The notes under the pieces were generated by a model, which was given only the letters and a program-made list of their open reading frames with translations, had not been told where the DNA came from and did no database searches. 31,677 nt of DNA from CAZSNT01 sp964607765 (lineage in GTDB: Bacteria; Verrucomicrobiota; Lentisphaeria; Oligosphaerales; JABHEG01): NCBI GenBank assembly GCA_964607765.1, contig CAZSNT010000121.1, positions 1 through 31,677 on the forward strand, given 5' to 3'. A program made the position numbers and the translations under genes. How positions within the stretch are numbered: position 1 is the stretch's first letter; each line of letters begins with the position of its first letter. Below, in pieces: positions 8,259 through 16,200 of this stretch.

Positions 8259-9077
8259 ATGATCAGACTTGGCGTCAACACCGTTCTGATGGGCAGCCAC
8301 TCGTTCCGTACCGCGATGCAGGTCATCAGATGGGCCGGATACGATGCGGCGGAGATATCCGCGCTGAACGCGAAAGGCGCGTTCGGCGACCCATTGGGCG
8401 AGCATCTGCATCTGGACAACTGGCGTGCCGACGCCCCGATGATACGGGAGGTGGTCGACGAGTTCGAACTACCCCTTACCGCCATGGAGGTCGGCCCCCT
8501 GGACGAAGACCGCATCCTGCGCGCATTCGAGGCCGGAGCTGAATTGAACATCCCCATCATCAACATCGGGCCCAGCGGCAAGAGCGACGGCCCGGGCGAC
8601 CTGGCCGAGTGCATTGACCGCATGGCGAAACTCGCCGCGGAGGCCGAAGGCTTCGGGGTCACGCTCTGTGTGAAGGCCCACATCGGCAATTCGATGTACA
8701 ACACCGAGACAACCCTTGAAGTGATGCGGCAGATTCCCTCGTCCGCGTTCGGGATCGACATGGATCCCAGTCACATCCATCGCGGTGGCGAAGTGCCGAA
8801 AGAGGCGCTCGAGGCAGTCGTGTCGCGGGTCAAACATGTGCACATCCGGGACTCGGGGCCGGGGCCCGCGCCGGGCGTCGCGGAGCAGCAGGCCTGCGGC
8901 CGCGCCGATATCGATCTGATGGGGTACTGCAGAGTACTCGTGGACGCCGGCTACGACGGGCCCATCAACCTGGAAGTCATCGGCTCGTCGGACTACGAAC
9001 CGACCCGCAGCGCGATCATCGCTTCCGAAAGCTACGGATACCTGAATGCCTGCCTCAAGGCCTGCGGCGGACGCTGA
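8259..9077 (+). CDS. TIM-barrel sugar isomerase/epimerase-like protein (AP-endonuclease 2 fold), copy 1
   Basis: Start at 8259 (272 aa): GAGGGAG at 8247-8253 overlaps the previous stop and is spaced 5 bases. The fold is the xylose isomerase-like / AP_endonuc_2 barrel found in sugar epimerases, IolE/IolI-type enzymes and keto-glycoside lyases. Visible metal-site text: Asp169 and His172 in DMDPSHIH, His195 in VKHVHIRD, and Glu239 in NLEVIG. The position of the usual first metal-binding Glu is taken by Lys139 in CVKAH, so the site has three classic ligands plus a lysine. The next gene is a close paralog sharing the C-terminal text SYGYLNACLKACGGR. Located between two dehydrogenases, it probably isomerises or eliminates an oxidised sugar intermediate. 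Confidence 0.9.
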   Translation: MIRLGVNTVLMGSHSFRTAMQVIRWAGYDAAEISALNAKGAFGDPLGEHLHLDNWRADAPMIREVVDEFELPLTAMEVGPLDEDRILRAFEAGAELNIPIINIGPSGKSDGPGDLAECIDRMAKLAAEAEGFGVTLCVKAHIGNSMYNTETTLEVMRQIPSSAFGIDMDPSHIHRGGEVPKEALEAVVSRVKHVHIRDSGPGPAPGVAEQQACGRADIDLMGYCRVLVDAGYDGPINLEVIGSSDYEPTRSAIIASESYGYLNACLKACGGR

Positions 9078-9090
9078 CGGGGCACTCGAC

Positions 9091-9131
9091 AATCCACTGA
9101 TCCAGCCATCCGATAATCCAGCCATCCACAT
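9091..9131. repeat. Short low-complexity direct repeat between the two TIM-barrel genes
   Basis: The 12-mer ATCCAGCCATCC appears at 9100-9111 and again at 9117-9128, with a related AATCCACTG just before. It lies in the 71-base gap between the paralogous genes. Too short for any functional call; it may be a relic of slippage. Confidence 0.5.
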
Positions 9132-9148
9132 AGATACGGAGAATGACC

Positions 9149-9952
9149 ATGATCAAGCTCGGCGTGAACACGGTCCTGTTCGGCAAACACGATTTCCGCA
9201 CCGCTATGCAGTGCATCAAGTGGGCGGGATATGATGCGGCGGAGATCTCGGCCCTCGGCGGCATGGCGAACCATCTGCCGCTCGAGGACTGGAAGAACCA
9301 TGCCACAGAGATCAAAGCGATCGTGGAAGACCTGGAGCTGCCTCTGACTGCGATGGAGGTCGGGGCACTCAACCCGGAGAAGCTCATGCCCGCGTTCGAG
9401 GCGGGGGCCGAGATCGGCATCCCAGTGGTCAACGTGGGTCCGGGCAAATCGGAGTCGGGCAACGCTGAGGATCTGCAGCGCGTAATAGGGAAGCTCAATG
9501 AGATGGCCGCGAAAGCGAGTGAGTTCGGCGTCACGCTCTGCATGAAGGCGCACAAGAACACCTGCTGCGACGACACGCCCTCCACTCTTGGAGTCATGGC
9601 CGGGGTGACCTCCGACGCGTTCGGCGTCGATATGGACCCGAGCCACATCCATCGCGCCGGAGAGGTGCCGAAGGACGCACTCAAGCAGGTCGTTCCCCGC
9701 GTCAAGCACGTGCACATCCGCGACTGCGTGGGCCTCGGGCCGGCGCCCGGTGCACCGGAGCTGCAGGCGTGCGGCCGCGGCGATATCGATCTGATGGGCT
9801 ACTGCAAAGTGCTCGTGGACGCCGGCTACGACGGCCCGGTCAACCTGGAAGTCATCGGCGCACGCGAGTACGAGCTGAGCCGTCAGGCCATCATCGCGGC
9901 AGAGAGTTACGGCTACCTCAACGCCTGCCTCAAGGCCTGCGGCGGACGGTAG
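9149..9952 (+). CDS. TIM-barrel sugar isomerase/epimerase-like protein (AP-endonuclease 2 fold), copy 2
   Basis: Two in-frame ATGs, 9143 and 9149. The second is preferred because CGGAGA at 9137-9142 is then about 7 bases away and the N-terminus (MIKLGVNTVL) aligns with the paralog's MIRLGVNTVL; this gives 267 aa. The sequence is clearly homologous to the preceding gene along its whole length, with a five-residue shorter loop near residue 42. The metal-site text is kept: DMDPSHIH, VKHVHIRD, NLEVIG, and again Lys in CMKAH where a Glu is usual. The tandem pair looks like an old duplication that has diverged, compatible with two subunits of a heteromer or two successive substrates. Cytosolic and part of the AraC-linked operon. 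Confidence 0.9.
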   Translation: MIKLGVNTVLFGKHDFRTAMQCIKWAGYDAAEISALGGMANHLPLEDWKNHATEIKAIVEDLELPLTAMEVGALNPEKLMPAFEAGAEIGIPVVNVGPGKSESGNAEDLQRVIGKLNEMAAKASEFGVTLCMKAHKNTCCDDTPSTLGVMAGVTSDAFGVDMDPSHIHRAGEVPKDALKQVVPRVKHVHIRDCVGLGPAPGAPELQACGRGDIDLMGYCKVLVDAGYDGPVNLEVIGAREYELSRQAIIAAESYGYLNACLKACGGR

Positions 9953-10196
9953 GCGGATCGCGGAGTAACGAGTAACGAATAGCGGATGACGCCTGTCCGA
10001 GAGTGGAAACTTGTTTGAGCTCGGAAGAGCAAACTCGACCGCAATCGAATGCAATCGGCCGCTGTCGACCACAATCGACGGGGAGCGCTGCTCCAGACCG
10101 ACCGGCTCTCACATCTGAACCGGACCGAACGCTGAACAACGAATAACGACTAACGAATAACAGAATCACCCAACACCTCCCACACGAGGCGCCGCC
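9953..10196. other. 244-bp intra-operon spacer with repeated short words
   Basis: No gene. Near its left end it holds AGTAACGAGTAACGAATAG (9964-9982) and near its right end a related run ACAACGAATAACGACTAACG with AATAACAG (10136-10163). In the middle, CGACCGCAATCGA and CGACCACAATCGA are near-identical. These words are unlike the coding DNA around them. The run after 10185 supplies CGAGG, the ribosome binding site of the next gene. No terminator was seen, so the operon may continue across it. Confidence 0.5.
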
Positions 10197-11258
10197 ATGT
10201 CACACGGAATCGGAATACTCGGATTCGCACACGGCCACGTCAATTCCTACTGCACCCGCTGGCGTCAGAATCCCGACTGGGGTGTGCAGCCGGTGGCCGG
10301 CTGGGACCATGATGCGGCGCGTCTCGAGCGTGCCGTGGAGCAGCATCAGCTGGCGGCCTGCGAGTCGCCGCAAGCGCTGCTCGGCAGGGAGGATGTGACC
10401 GCTGTGGTGGTGTCGGCCGAGACATCGCTGCACGCGGAGTTGGTCGCGGCCGCGGCCGCGGCCGGCAAGACCGTCATCCTGCAGAAGCCCATGGCACTGA
10501 CCATGGCGGAAGCGGATCGGATCGTCGCGGCAGTGTCACGCACGGGAGTGTCCTTCACCCTGGCGTGGCAGATGCGTGTCGATGCGCAGAACCTGAAGAT
10601 GCAGGAGTTGCTCGAGAGCGGCGAGCTGGGGCAGGTGTTCATGGTGCGGCGGCGCCACGGACTGCCTGTCGGTCTGAACCCCGCCTTCGCGGGCAGCTGG
10701 CATCTGGACCCTGCACTGAACAGGGACATCTGGGCCGACGATGCAGCCCACCCCATCGACATGATCCACTGGCTGTTCGGCATGCCGGAGACGGTCACTG
10801 CCGAGATGGTGACGCTGTACAAGCCCACCATGCCGATGGATAACGGGATTGCCGTGTTCCGCTACGCTGACGGTCCGCTCGTGGAAGTGTGCTGCGCCTT
10901 CGCGAACGCGGCCGCTGAGAACACCACAGAGATCATCTGCGAGAAGGGCAGCATCATCCAGAATTACGGGGACGTGCCCAGCTGCAACGTGCCGCGGCCG
11001 CCCGATGCGGTCGGACTGAAGTGGTATCTGAAAGACAGGGGCGAGTGGGTCACCAGCGACCTGCCGACTCCCGCAGGCCACGGCGAGCGCATTGCCGGAC
11101 TGGCCCGGCCTCTGGCAGAATTCGTGACTGGCAAGCGCGGTCCAATCGCGACAGCCGAAGAGGGCCGCGACTCGTTGAGGATGGTGTTGGCCTGTTACGT
11201 GTCCACCCGCGAGGGACGTCGTGTCTCGCTCGACGATCCTGCGATTGCAAGTGTATAG
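10197..11258 (+). CDS. Gfo/Idh/MocA family NAD(P)-dependent oxidoreductase (second)
   Basis: 353 aa; ATG at 10197 with CGAGG at 10185-10189. It is only distantly related to the first dehydrogenase. The Rossmann motif is GILGFAHGHVNSY (6-18), a variant in which the glycine-rich turn carries histidines. The catalytic lysine is in LQKP (95-98), and the active-site region reads DDAAHPIDMIHWLFG (181-195), matching the family pattern Asp...His..Asp...W..G. An alanine run at 84-89 comes from a GC-rich GGCCGC repeat. Predicted to act on the same pathway as the 7127 dehydrogenase, for example one oxidising and the other reducing a sugar; this is an inference from operon position. The hydrolase gene follows 78 bases downstream. 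Confidence 0.92.
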   Translation: MSHGIGILGFAHGHVNSYCTRWRQNPDWGVQPVAGWDHDAARLERAVEQHQLAACESPQALLGREDVTAVVVSAETSLHAELVAAAAAAGKTVILQKPMALTMAEADRIVAAVSRTGVSFTLAWQMRVDAQNLKMQELLESGELGQVFMVRRRHGLPVGLNPAFAGSWHLDPALNRDIWADDAAHPIDMIHWLFGMPETVTAEMVTLYKPTMPMDNGIAVFRYADGPLVEVCCAFANAAAENTTEIICEKGSIIQNYGDVPSCNVPRPPDAVGLKWYLKDRGEWVTSDLPTPAGHGERIAGLARPLAEFVTGKRGPIATAEEGRDSLRMVLACYVSTREGRRVSLDDPAIASV

Positions 11259-11336
11259 GAAAGAAGAAGTTGGTGTTCCGGGGCGCGGGGCCGATCAGGC
11301 CCGCGACGCCGGCCCAGAGAACCCAGGAGACCCAGA

Positions 11337-12731
11337 ATGGCAAGCAAGAAACCGAACCTGCTTCTGATCGGCATCGATTCACTGCTGTCAACGCACATGA
11401 GCTGCTACGGCTATCACCGGCAGACCACGCCGCACATCGACCGGTTTGCCGAGGGAGCCACGCTGTTCGAGAACAACTTCTGTCCGCACGTGCCCACCAC
11501 GCCCGGATACGGCTCCATGCTCACCGGGCGTGACTGCTTCGGCCTGAACTGCGTGGCGCTGAGGCACAAAGGCCCGTTGGCGGACGGCGTGAAGACACTG
11601 CCCGAAATCCTCGGTGAGGCCGGATATACCACCACTTGCGTCGGCTTCAAAGGCAACCCCGCCGCACGGGGCTTCGAGAACTACCTCAACTTCTCCGGCT
11701 GGGGGGCGAGCAAGGACGGACGCAGCCCAAAAGCTGAGAACCTGAATGAGGTCACCGTTCCGGAACTCGTCCGGCTCGCCAACCAGGATCAGCCCTTCTT
11801 CCTGTTCCTGCGTCACATGGATCCGCACTCGCCCTACCTGCCCCCCGCTCCTTACGAACGCATGTTCTACCACGGCGAGGAGTGTGATCCGGCCAACACG
11901 TCCATGAAGCCCGTATTCGACTTCGCGCCCTTCGCGGACTACTTCCGGAACTGGATGCCGCCCGGCCTGACCGATAAAGACTACGTCATCGCCCAGTACG
12001 ACGGCGCGGTCGCCTACATGGACGCTTGCATCCAGACGCTGTTCACAACGCTCGAGTCGCTGGGCCTCGCTGACAACACCGTTGTGGTGCTGAACGCGGA
12101 TCATGGCGAAACGCTTTACGATCACGAGTGCTGGTTCGACCACCACGGCATTTACGACAACACGCTGCGCGTGCCGCTGATCATCCGCTACCCGGGACGT
12201 GTGCCTGCCGGTGTGCGTGTCCCCGGCTACTCTCAGCACAAAGACCTGGTCCCCACACTCATGGAACTCATGGACCTCGACCCGGGCCTGAAGTTCGACG
12301 GCCAGTCCGTCATGCAGATGGTGCGCGCCGAAAAAGAGAACCTCGACACCGAGTTCTACATCACAGAGTGCACCTGGATGCGCAAGCACGGCTGGCGCAC
12401 CCCGGAATGGAAGCTGATCGTGGCGCTCGAGCCGGATTTCCACTTCAAGCCGCCCGTCGAGCTCTACAACCTGCTCGCCGACCCCGACGAGAATAACAAC
12501 GTCGCGGAACAGGAGCCGGAAGTCGTCGCCTTCCTGCGCCAGCGCATGGACGCCTTCATTGCCAAACGCGAGAAGGAAGAAGGCCGGACGAATCCCATGC
12601 TGACCCAGGGGCCCTGGCACGGGAAGATGGAAATCGAAGCCTTCGAGAGTAGTCAACAGGCCTACGACACTCTGCACATCGGCGACCCGAAGCAAGCGCA
12701 GAAACTCCAGGCCGAAGCCCGCAAAGACTGA
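11337..12731 (+). CDS. Sulfatase-fold (alkaline phosphatase superfamily) hydrolase with Thr in the nucleophile position
   Basis: 464 aa, cytosolic by the absence of a signal peptide. The fold is clear: NLLLIGIDS at the first metal strand (Asp14), TTPHIDRFAEGATLFEN, the nucleophile segment TTPGYGSMLTG at 54-64, NADHGE (Asp255-His256), and HHGIYDNTLRVPLIIRYPG. A true sulfatase needs C/S-x-P-x-R, where the Cys becomes formylglycine; here that Cys is Thr54 and the Arg is Tyr58. Thr is the nucleophile in phosphodiesterase, phosphonoacetate hydrolase and phosphotransferase branches of this superfamily, so a phospho- or phosphono-ester substrate, or a transferase role, is more likely than sulfate. 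It is last in the AraC-linked operon, which suggests the substrate is a decorated sugar. ATG 11337 follows GGAGACC (11327-11333). Confidence 0.9.
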   Translation: MASKKPNLLLIGIDSLLSTHMSCYGYHRQTTPHIDRFAEGATLFENNFCPHVPTTPGYGSMLTGRDCFGLNCVALRHKGPLADGVKTLPEILGEAGYTTTCVGFKGNPAARGFENYLNFSGWGASKDGRSPKAENLNEVTVPELVRLANQDQPFFLFLRHMDPHSPYLPPAPYERMFYHGEECDPANTSMKPVFDFAPFADYFRNWMPPGLTDKDYVIAQYDGAVAYMDACIQTLFTTLESLGLADNTVVVLNADHGETLYDHECWFDHHGIYDNTLRVPLIIRYPGRVPAGVRVPGYSQHKDLVPTLMELMDLDPGLKFDGQSVMQMVRAEKENLDTEFYITECTWMRKHGWRTPEWKLIVALEPDFHFKPPVELYNLLADPDENNNVAEQEPEVVAFLRQRMDAFIAKREKEEGRTNPMLTQGPWHGKMEIEAFESSQQAYDTLHIGDPKQAQKLQAEARKD

Positions 12732-12950
12732 GCGGCTGGCTCAGACTCCCACGACCTTGCGTCGTGGGTGAATCAGATCAGCGAGGATGAAGCGGCTGGC
12801 TCAGACCCCCACGACCTTGCGTCGTGGGTGAATCAGATCAGCGAGGATGAAGCGGCTGGCTACCCCCACGACCTTGCGTCGTGGGTGAATCAGATCAGCG
12901 AGGATGAAGCGGCCGGCTCAGACCCCCACGACCTTGCGTCGTGGGGGTCC
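12731..12950. repeat. Four tandem copies of a ~60-bp hairpin repeat
   Basis: Copies at 12731-12790 (60), 12791-12850 (60), 12851-12907 (57, with a 3-base loss) and 12908 to about 12950 (partial). Each holds a hairpin: CCCACGAC-CTTGC-GTCGTGGG at 12748-12768, 12808-12828 and 12865-12885. In the fourth copy the stem grows to 10 bp (CCCCCACGAC/GTCGTGGGGG, 12923-12947). Unit lengths are multiples of three and the frame after the hydrolase TGA (12729-12731) stays open, reading a 20-residue unit (text DPHDLASWVNQISEDEAAG). No T-tract follows the hairpins. It may act as a 3'-end structure or be a slippage-prone repeat. Confidence 0.88.
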
Positions 12951-13218
12951 CGCTCTCAAACGTCGGCCCGCTCTCCCAGCCATCCGCCTGCCACGCCCGT
13001 TCCGTCGCCTCTCTCGTCCTCGACGTATCGCCTGTGTCCGGAAAACGTCGACCCGCTCTCCGGACATTGCCTTTTGTGCGGGACGGTTGTCCACCCCGCT
13101 CGCACAAGGTGGCGAGTGGCGTTGGCGAACGGTAGATTGAACGCCTTGCGCACGCGACGAAGGGGGCCGAAGGCGGCCTGCTTTCGGCAACCGGCAAAAC
13201 CATGGAGGAACGAAGGCA
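12951..13218. other. Gene-free leader region upstream of the PQQ-propeller gene
   Basis: No convincing gene. It holds GTGTCCGGAAAACG at 13034-13047 and TCTCCGGACAT at 13058-13067, related to the TTTTCCGG array at 18523-18645, and then GGAGGAA at 13204-13210, the ribosome binding site of the 13219 gene. The open frame continuing from the tandem repeat to 13412 runs through this region but lacks family features. Confidence 0.5.
13038..13067. repeat. TCCGGAAAA / CTCCGGACAT motif pair
   Basis: CCGGAAAA at 13038-13045, inside GTGTCCGGAAAACG, matches 14 bases of the array upstream of the GH42-like gene (18537-18550). The second motif, TCTCCGGACAT, differs by one base from TCTCCGGTCAT at 18640-18649. 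Shared motifs before two exported-protein genes suggest a common regulator site or a shared dispersed repeat. Confidence 0.45.
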
Positions 13219-16200
13219 ATGGCGATTCCACACTTCCCTCGACCGAGATGGCATGTGGCGGGCATCACGGCAGCGGCCGTTTTGTTCTGTTCGTTCGCTT
13301 CCGCACAGAGCGGCGCGGAGCTGCTGAAGATGTCCGGCGTGCGCGGCGGTGTGGTCGTGCACCTTGGCTGCGGCAAAGACGCGGCTTTGACTCTGGCATT
13401 GCGTCAGAATGACGGCTATGTGGTTCAGGGCCTGGACACCGACCCGGCAGCGGTCGCTGCCGCGCGCAAGGCACTTCTTGCGGCCGGCAGGTACGGGCCG
13501 GTCGCCGTGGACCAGTGGGACGGACGCCGCGTACCCTACGCTGACAATTTCGTCAACCTGATCGTGGCGGAGGAGCCGGCGCAGGTCACCGACACTGAAC
13601 TGCTGCGTGCCCTCGCGCCGAACGGTGTGGCCCTCGTACGGCGCAACGGACAGTGGCGGAAGCAGGTCAAGCCGTGGCCCGCTGCCATGGATCACTGGAC
13701 ACACTACTTCCATGGCCCGGACGGCAACCCGACGGGGGATGACACGCTTGTCGCCCCTCCCACGCGGCTGCAGTGGCTGGGCGGCCCCGGCTGGTCGCGG
13801 CACCACGACCACGTGGCGAGCATGAGCGCGCTGGTCTCGGCGAACGGGCGGCTGTTCTACATTTTGGACGAAGGATCCCGTGCCTCGATCCAACTCCCGT
13901 CCTACTGGCGTCTGATCGCGCGCGACGCGTTCAACGGCACTGTCTTGTGGAAGCGCGACATCCCCAAGTGGATCAGCAAGGACTTCGGGCTGAAGAGCGG
14001 TCCGGCACATCTGCTCCGGCGCCTGGTGGCCGTGGGCGACCGCGTGTACGTGACGCTCGGCATCGATGCGCCGGCCACCGTTCTGGACGCCGCCACCGGC
14101 GAGACTGTGACGACCTGTCAGAAGAGCACCTTCACACGCGAGATCGTGGTTGTGGAGGACACCGCCGTACTCGTGGTGGGCCAGGAAAAGTCGCGCCTAC
14201 CGGACTACCGGCGCGTCGGCACGTATGTGTGGTCCAATACGCGTGCCTCCAACTCGCAGTGGGGTTGGAACGGCGCGGTGCGCAATGTCGTCGTGTGCGA
14301 TGCGGTGTCCGGCAGACAGCGCTGGAGCCGGGAGACACCGGTCGCGCCCTGTTCGCTGGTCGCGAATGCGAGCTCGATTGTGTTCCACGACGGCACGAAG
14401 CTCGTGTGCCTCGACCGGCGCACCGGCGACACGCGCTGGGAAGGGGCGGAGACGCCTCTGAAACTGCCGGTGCAGAGCAACACGGGGCCGCGGGTGCTCA
14501 TCCACGGCGACATGGTGCTGTTCTCCCCGGGCAATCGCCAGGTGTCGGGCTGGTCGTTGAAGGATGGGAAGAAGGTCTGGGAGCAGCGTCAGAAGCCGAG
14601 CGGCCACCTGTCACTCAAAGACCTTTTCGTGGTCGACGGACTGGCGTGGACCGCGGCGATCGCGGGGAATCGCGACGACGGTGTCTGGATCGGCTACGAC
14701 CCCGTGACGGGCGAGAAAAAGCGCGAATTCCCGCCGGATGTGGACCTGCATTGGTTTCACCACCGCTGCTACCCGGCCAAGGCCAGCGGCAAGTTCCTCA
14801 TCACCGGCCGGAACGGCACCGAGTACGTGGACTTGACCAAAGAGCACTGGACGCCCAATCACTGGGTCCGCGGCGGCTGCATCTACGGCGTGATGCCCTG
14901 CAATGGCATGACGTACGCCTCCATGGACGCGTGCGGCTGCCAGCTCGAGGCGAAGCTGAGTGGCTTCAAGGCGCTGGCGTCCTGGCCGCTGCCGCAGCTG
15001 ACACCCGCGGAGTTGAGCGCTGAGTCGCGGCTTCAGCGCGGGCCCGCGTTCGGCAAGGTGACGGGGCTGACCGCAGGCGCAGATGACTGGCCGACGTTCC
15101 GCCACGACGAGCGGCGCAGCGGCGCGTCGTCCGTGGCGCTGTCGGCGACCGGCACGACCTGGAAGACAACGCTCGGCGGACGCCTGACCGCTCCCACCGT
15201 TGCCGCCGGCAAGCTGTTCGTTGCCGCACGGGACAAGCACACGGTGTACGCCCTCGACGCTGGCACGGGCAAGCAGCTGTGGGCCTACACGACCGGTGGG
15301 CAGACGGACACGCCGCCCACCTATCACAACGGTCTTGTTCTGTTCGGCTCGGCTGACGGGTACGTGTACGCGTTGCGGGCGAGCGACGGCGTGCTCGCGT
15401 GGCGGTTTCGGGCCGCGCCCATCGACCGGCGCATGATGGCGTGGGAACGGATCGAGTCGGCTTGGCCCGTGCACGGCAGTGTGCTTGTGCGCAAGGACGC
15501 GACGGGCAGAAGTGTCGCCTACTGCACGGCGGGCCGCAGCATCTACCTGGACGGCGGCATCCGGTTCCTGCGCATCGAAGCGGAAACCGGCACGCTCCTG
15601 GGCGAAGTCGTCTGGGATGACCAGGATCCGGAGAGCGATGAGACGATGCACAATGCGTACCTGAAGAAGACGCCGGGCAATACCATGCCAGTGGGGCTGT
15701 CAGACGTGCTGTCCTGCGACGGCAGGAACCTGTGGATGCGTTCGCAGAAGATCGATTTCCAGGGCAAACGCAGCGAGATGACGGTCCTCGCCGCCAACGA
15801 CCAACCGGCTGACGACGCGCACCTGTTCTGTCAGATCGGATTCACGGACGATTCGTACTTCTTCCGTTCCTACTGGACCTACGGCCGCCGCATGACCGGC
15901 GGGTACGGCGGTTGGTACCAGGCGGGCCGCGTCGTGCCGTCCGGACGCATCCTGTGCTTCGATGACAAAGCCGTCTACGGCTACGGACGCAAGCCGGAAT
16001 ACATGGTGAACTCCTCGGTGATCGAGTACCAGCTGTTCGCCGCGAACAAGGCTGTGGCCAAAGAGGACATCGACCGGGTCAGCAAAGCGGATCGCGCCAT
16101 CAGGCAGCGACGCCCCGAGAAGAACGCCACGTCATCGGACTGGCGCCTGCGCTGGTTCTTCCCGCAAGAGGACCTGACGTCCACACGCTTCGGCTGGCGT

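Noticed and set aside
12748..12947. Intrinsic terminators from the repeat hairpins
   Set aside because: None of the four hairpins is followed by a T-rich tract on either strand.
12731..12950. CRISPR array
   Set aside because: The copies are directly adjacent, with the whole ~60-bp unit repeated and no variable spacers; no cas genes are present.
12768..13412. Open frame of 214 codons running from the tandem repeat into the PQQ-propeller gene
   Set aside because: It overlaps the well-supported 13219 gene by nearly 200 bases, has no family features after the repeat, and lacks a clear ribosome binding site. Reported as a readthrough question, not as a gene.
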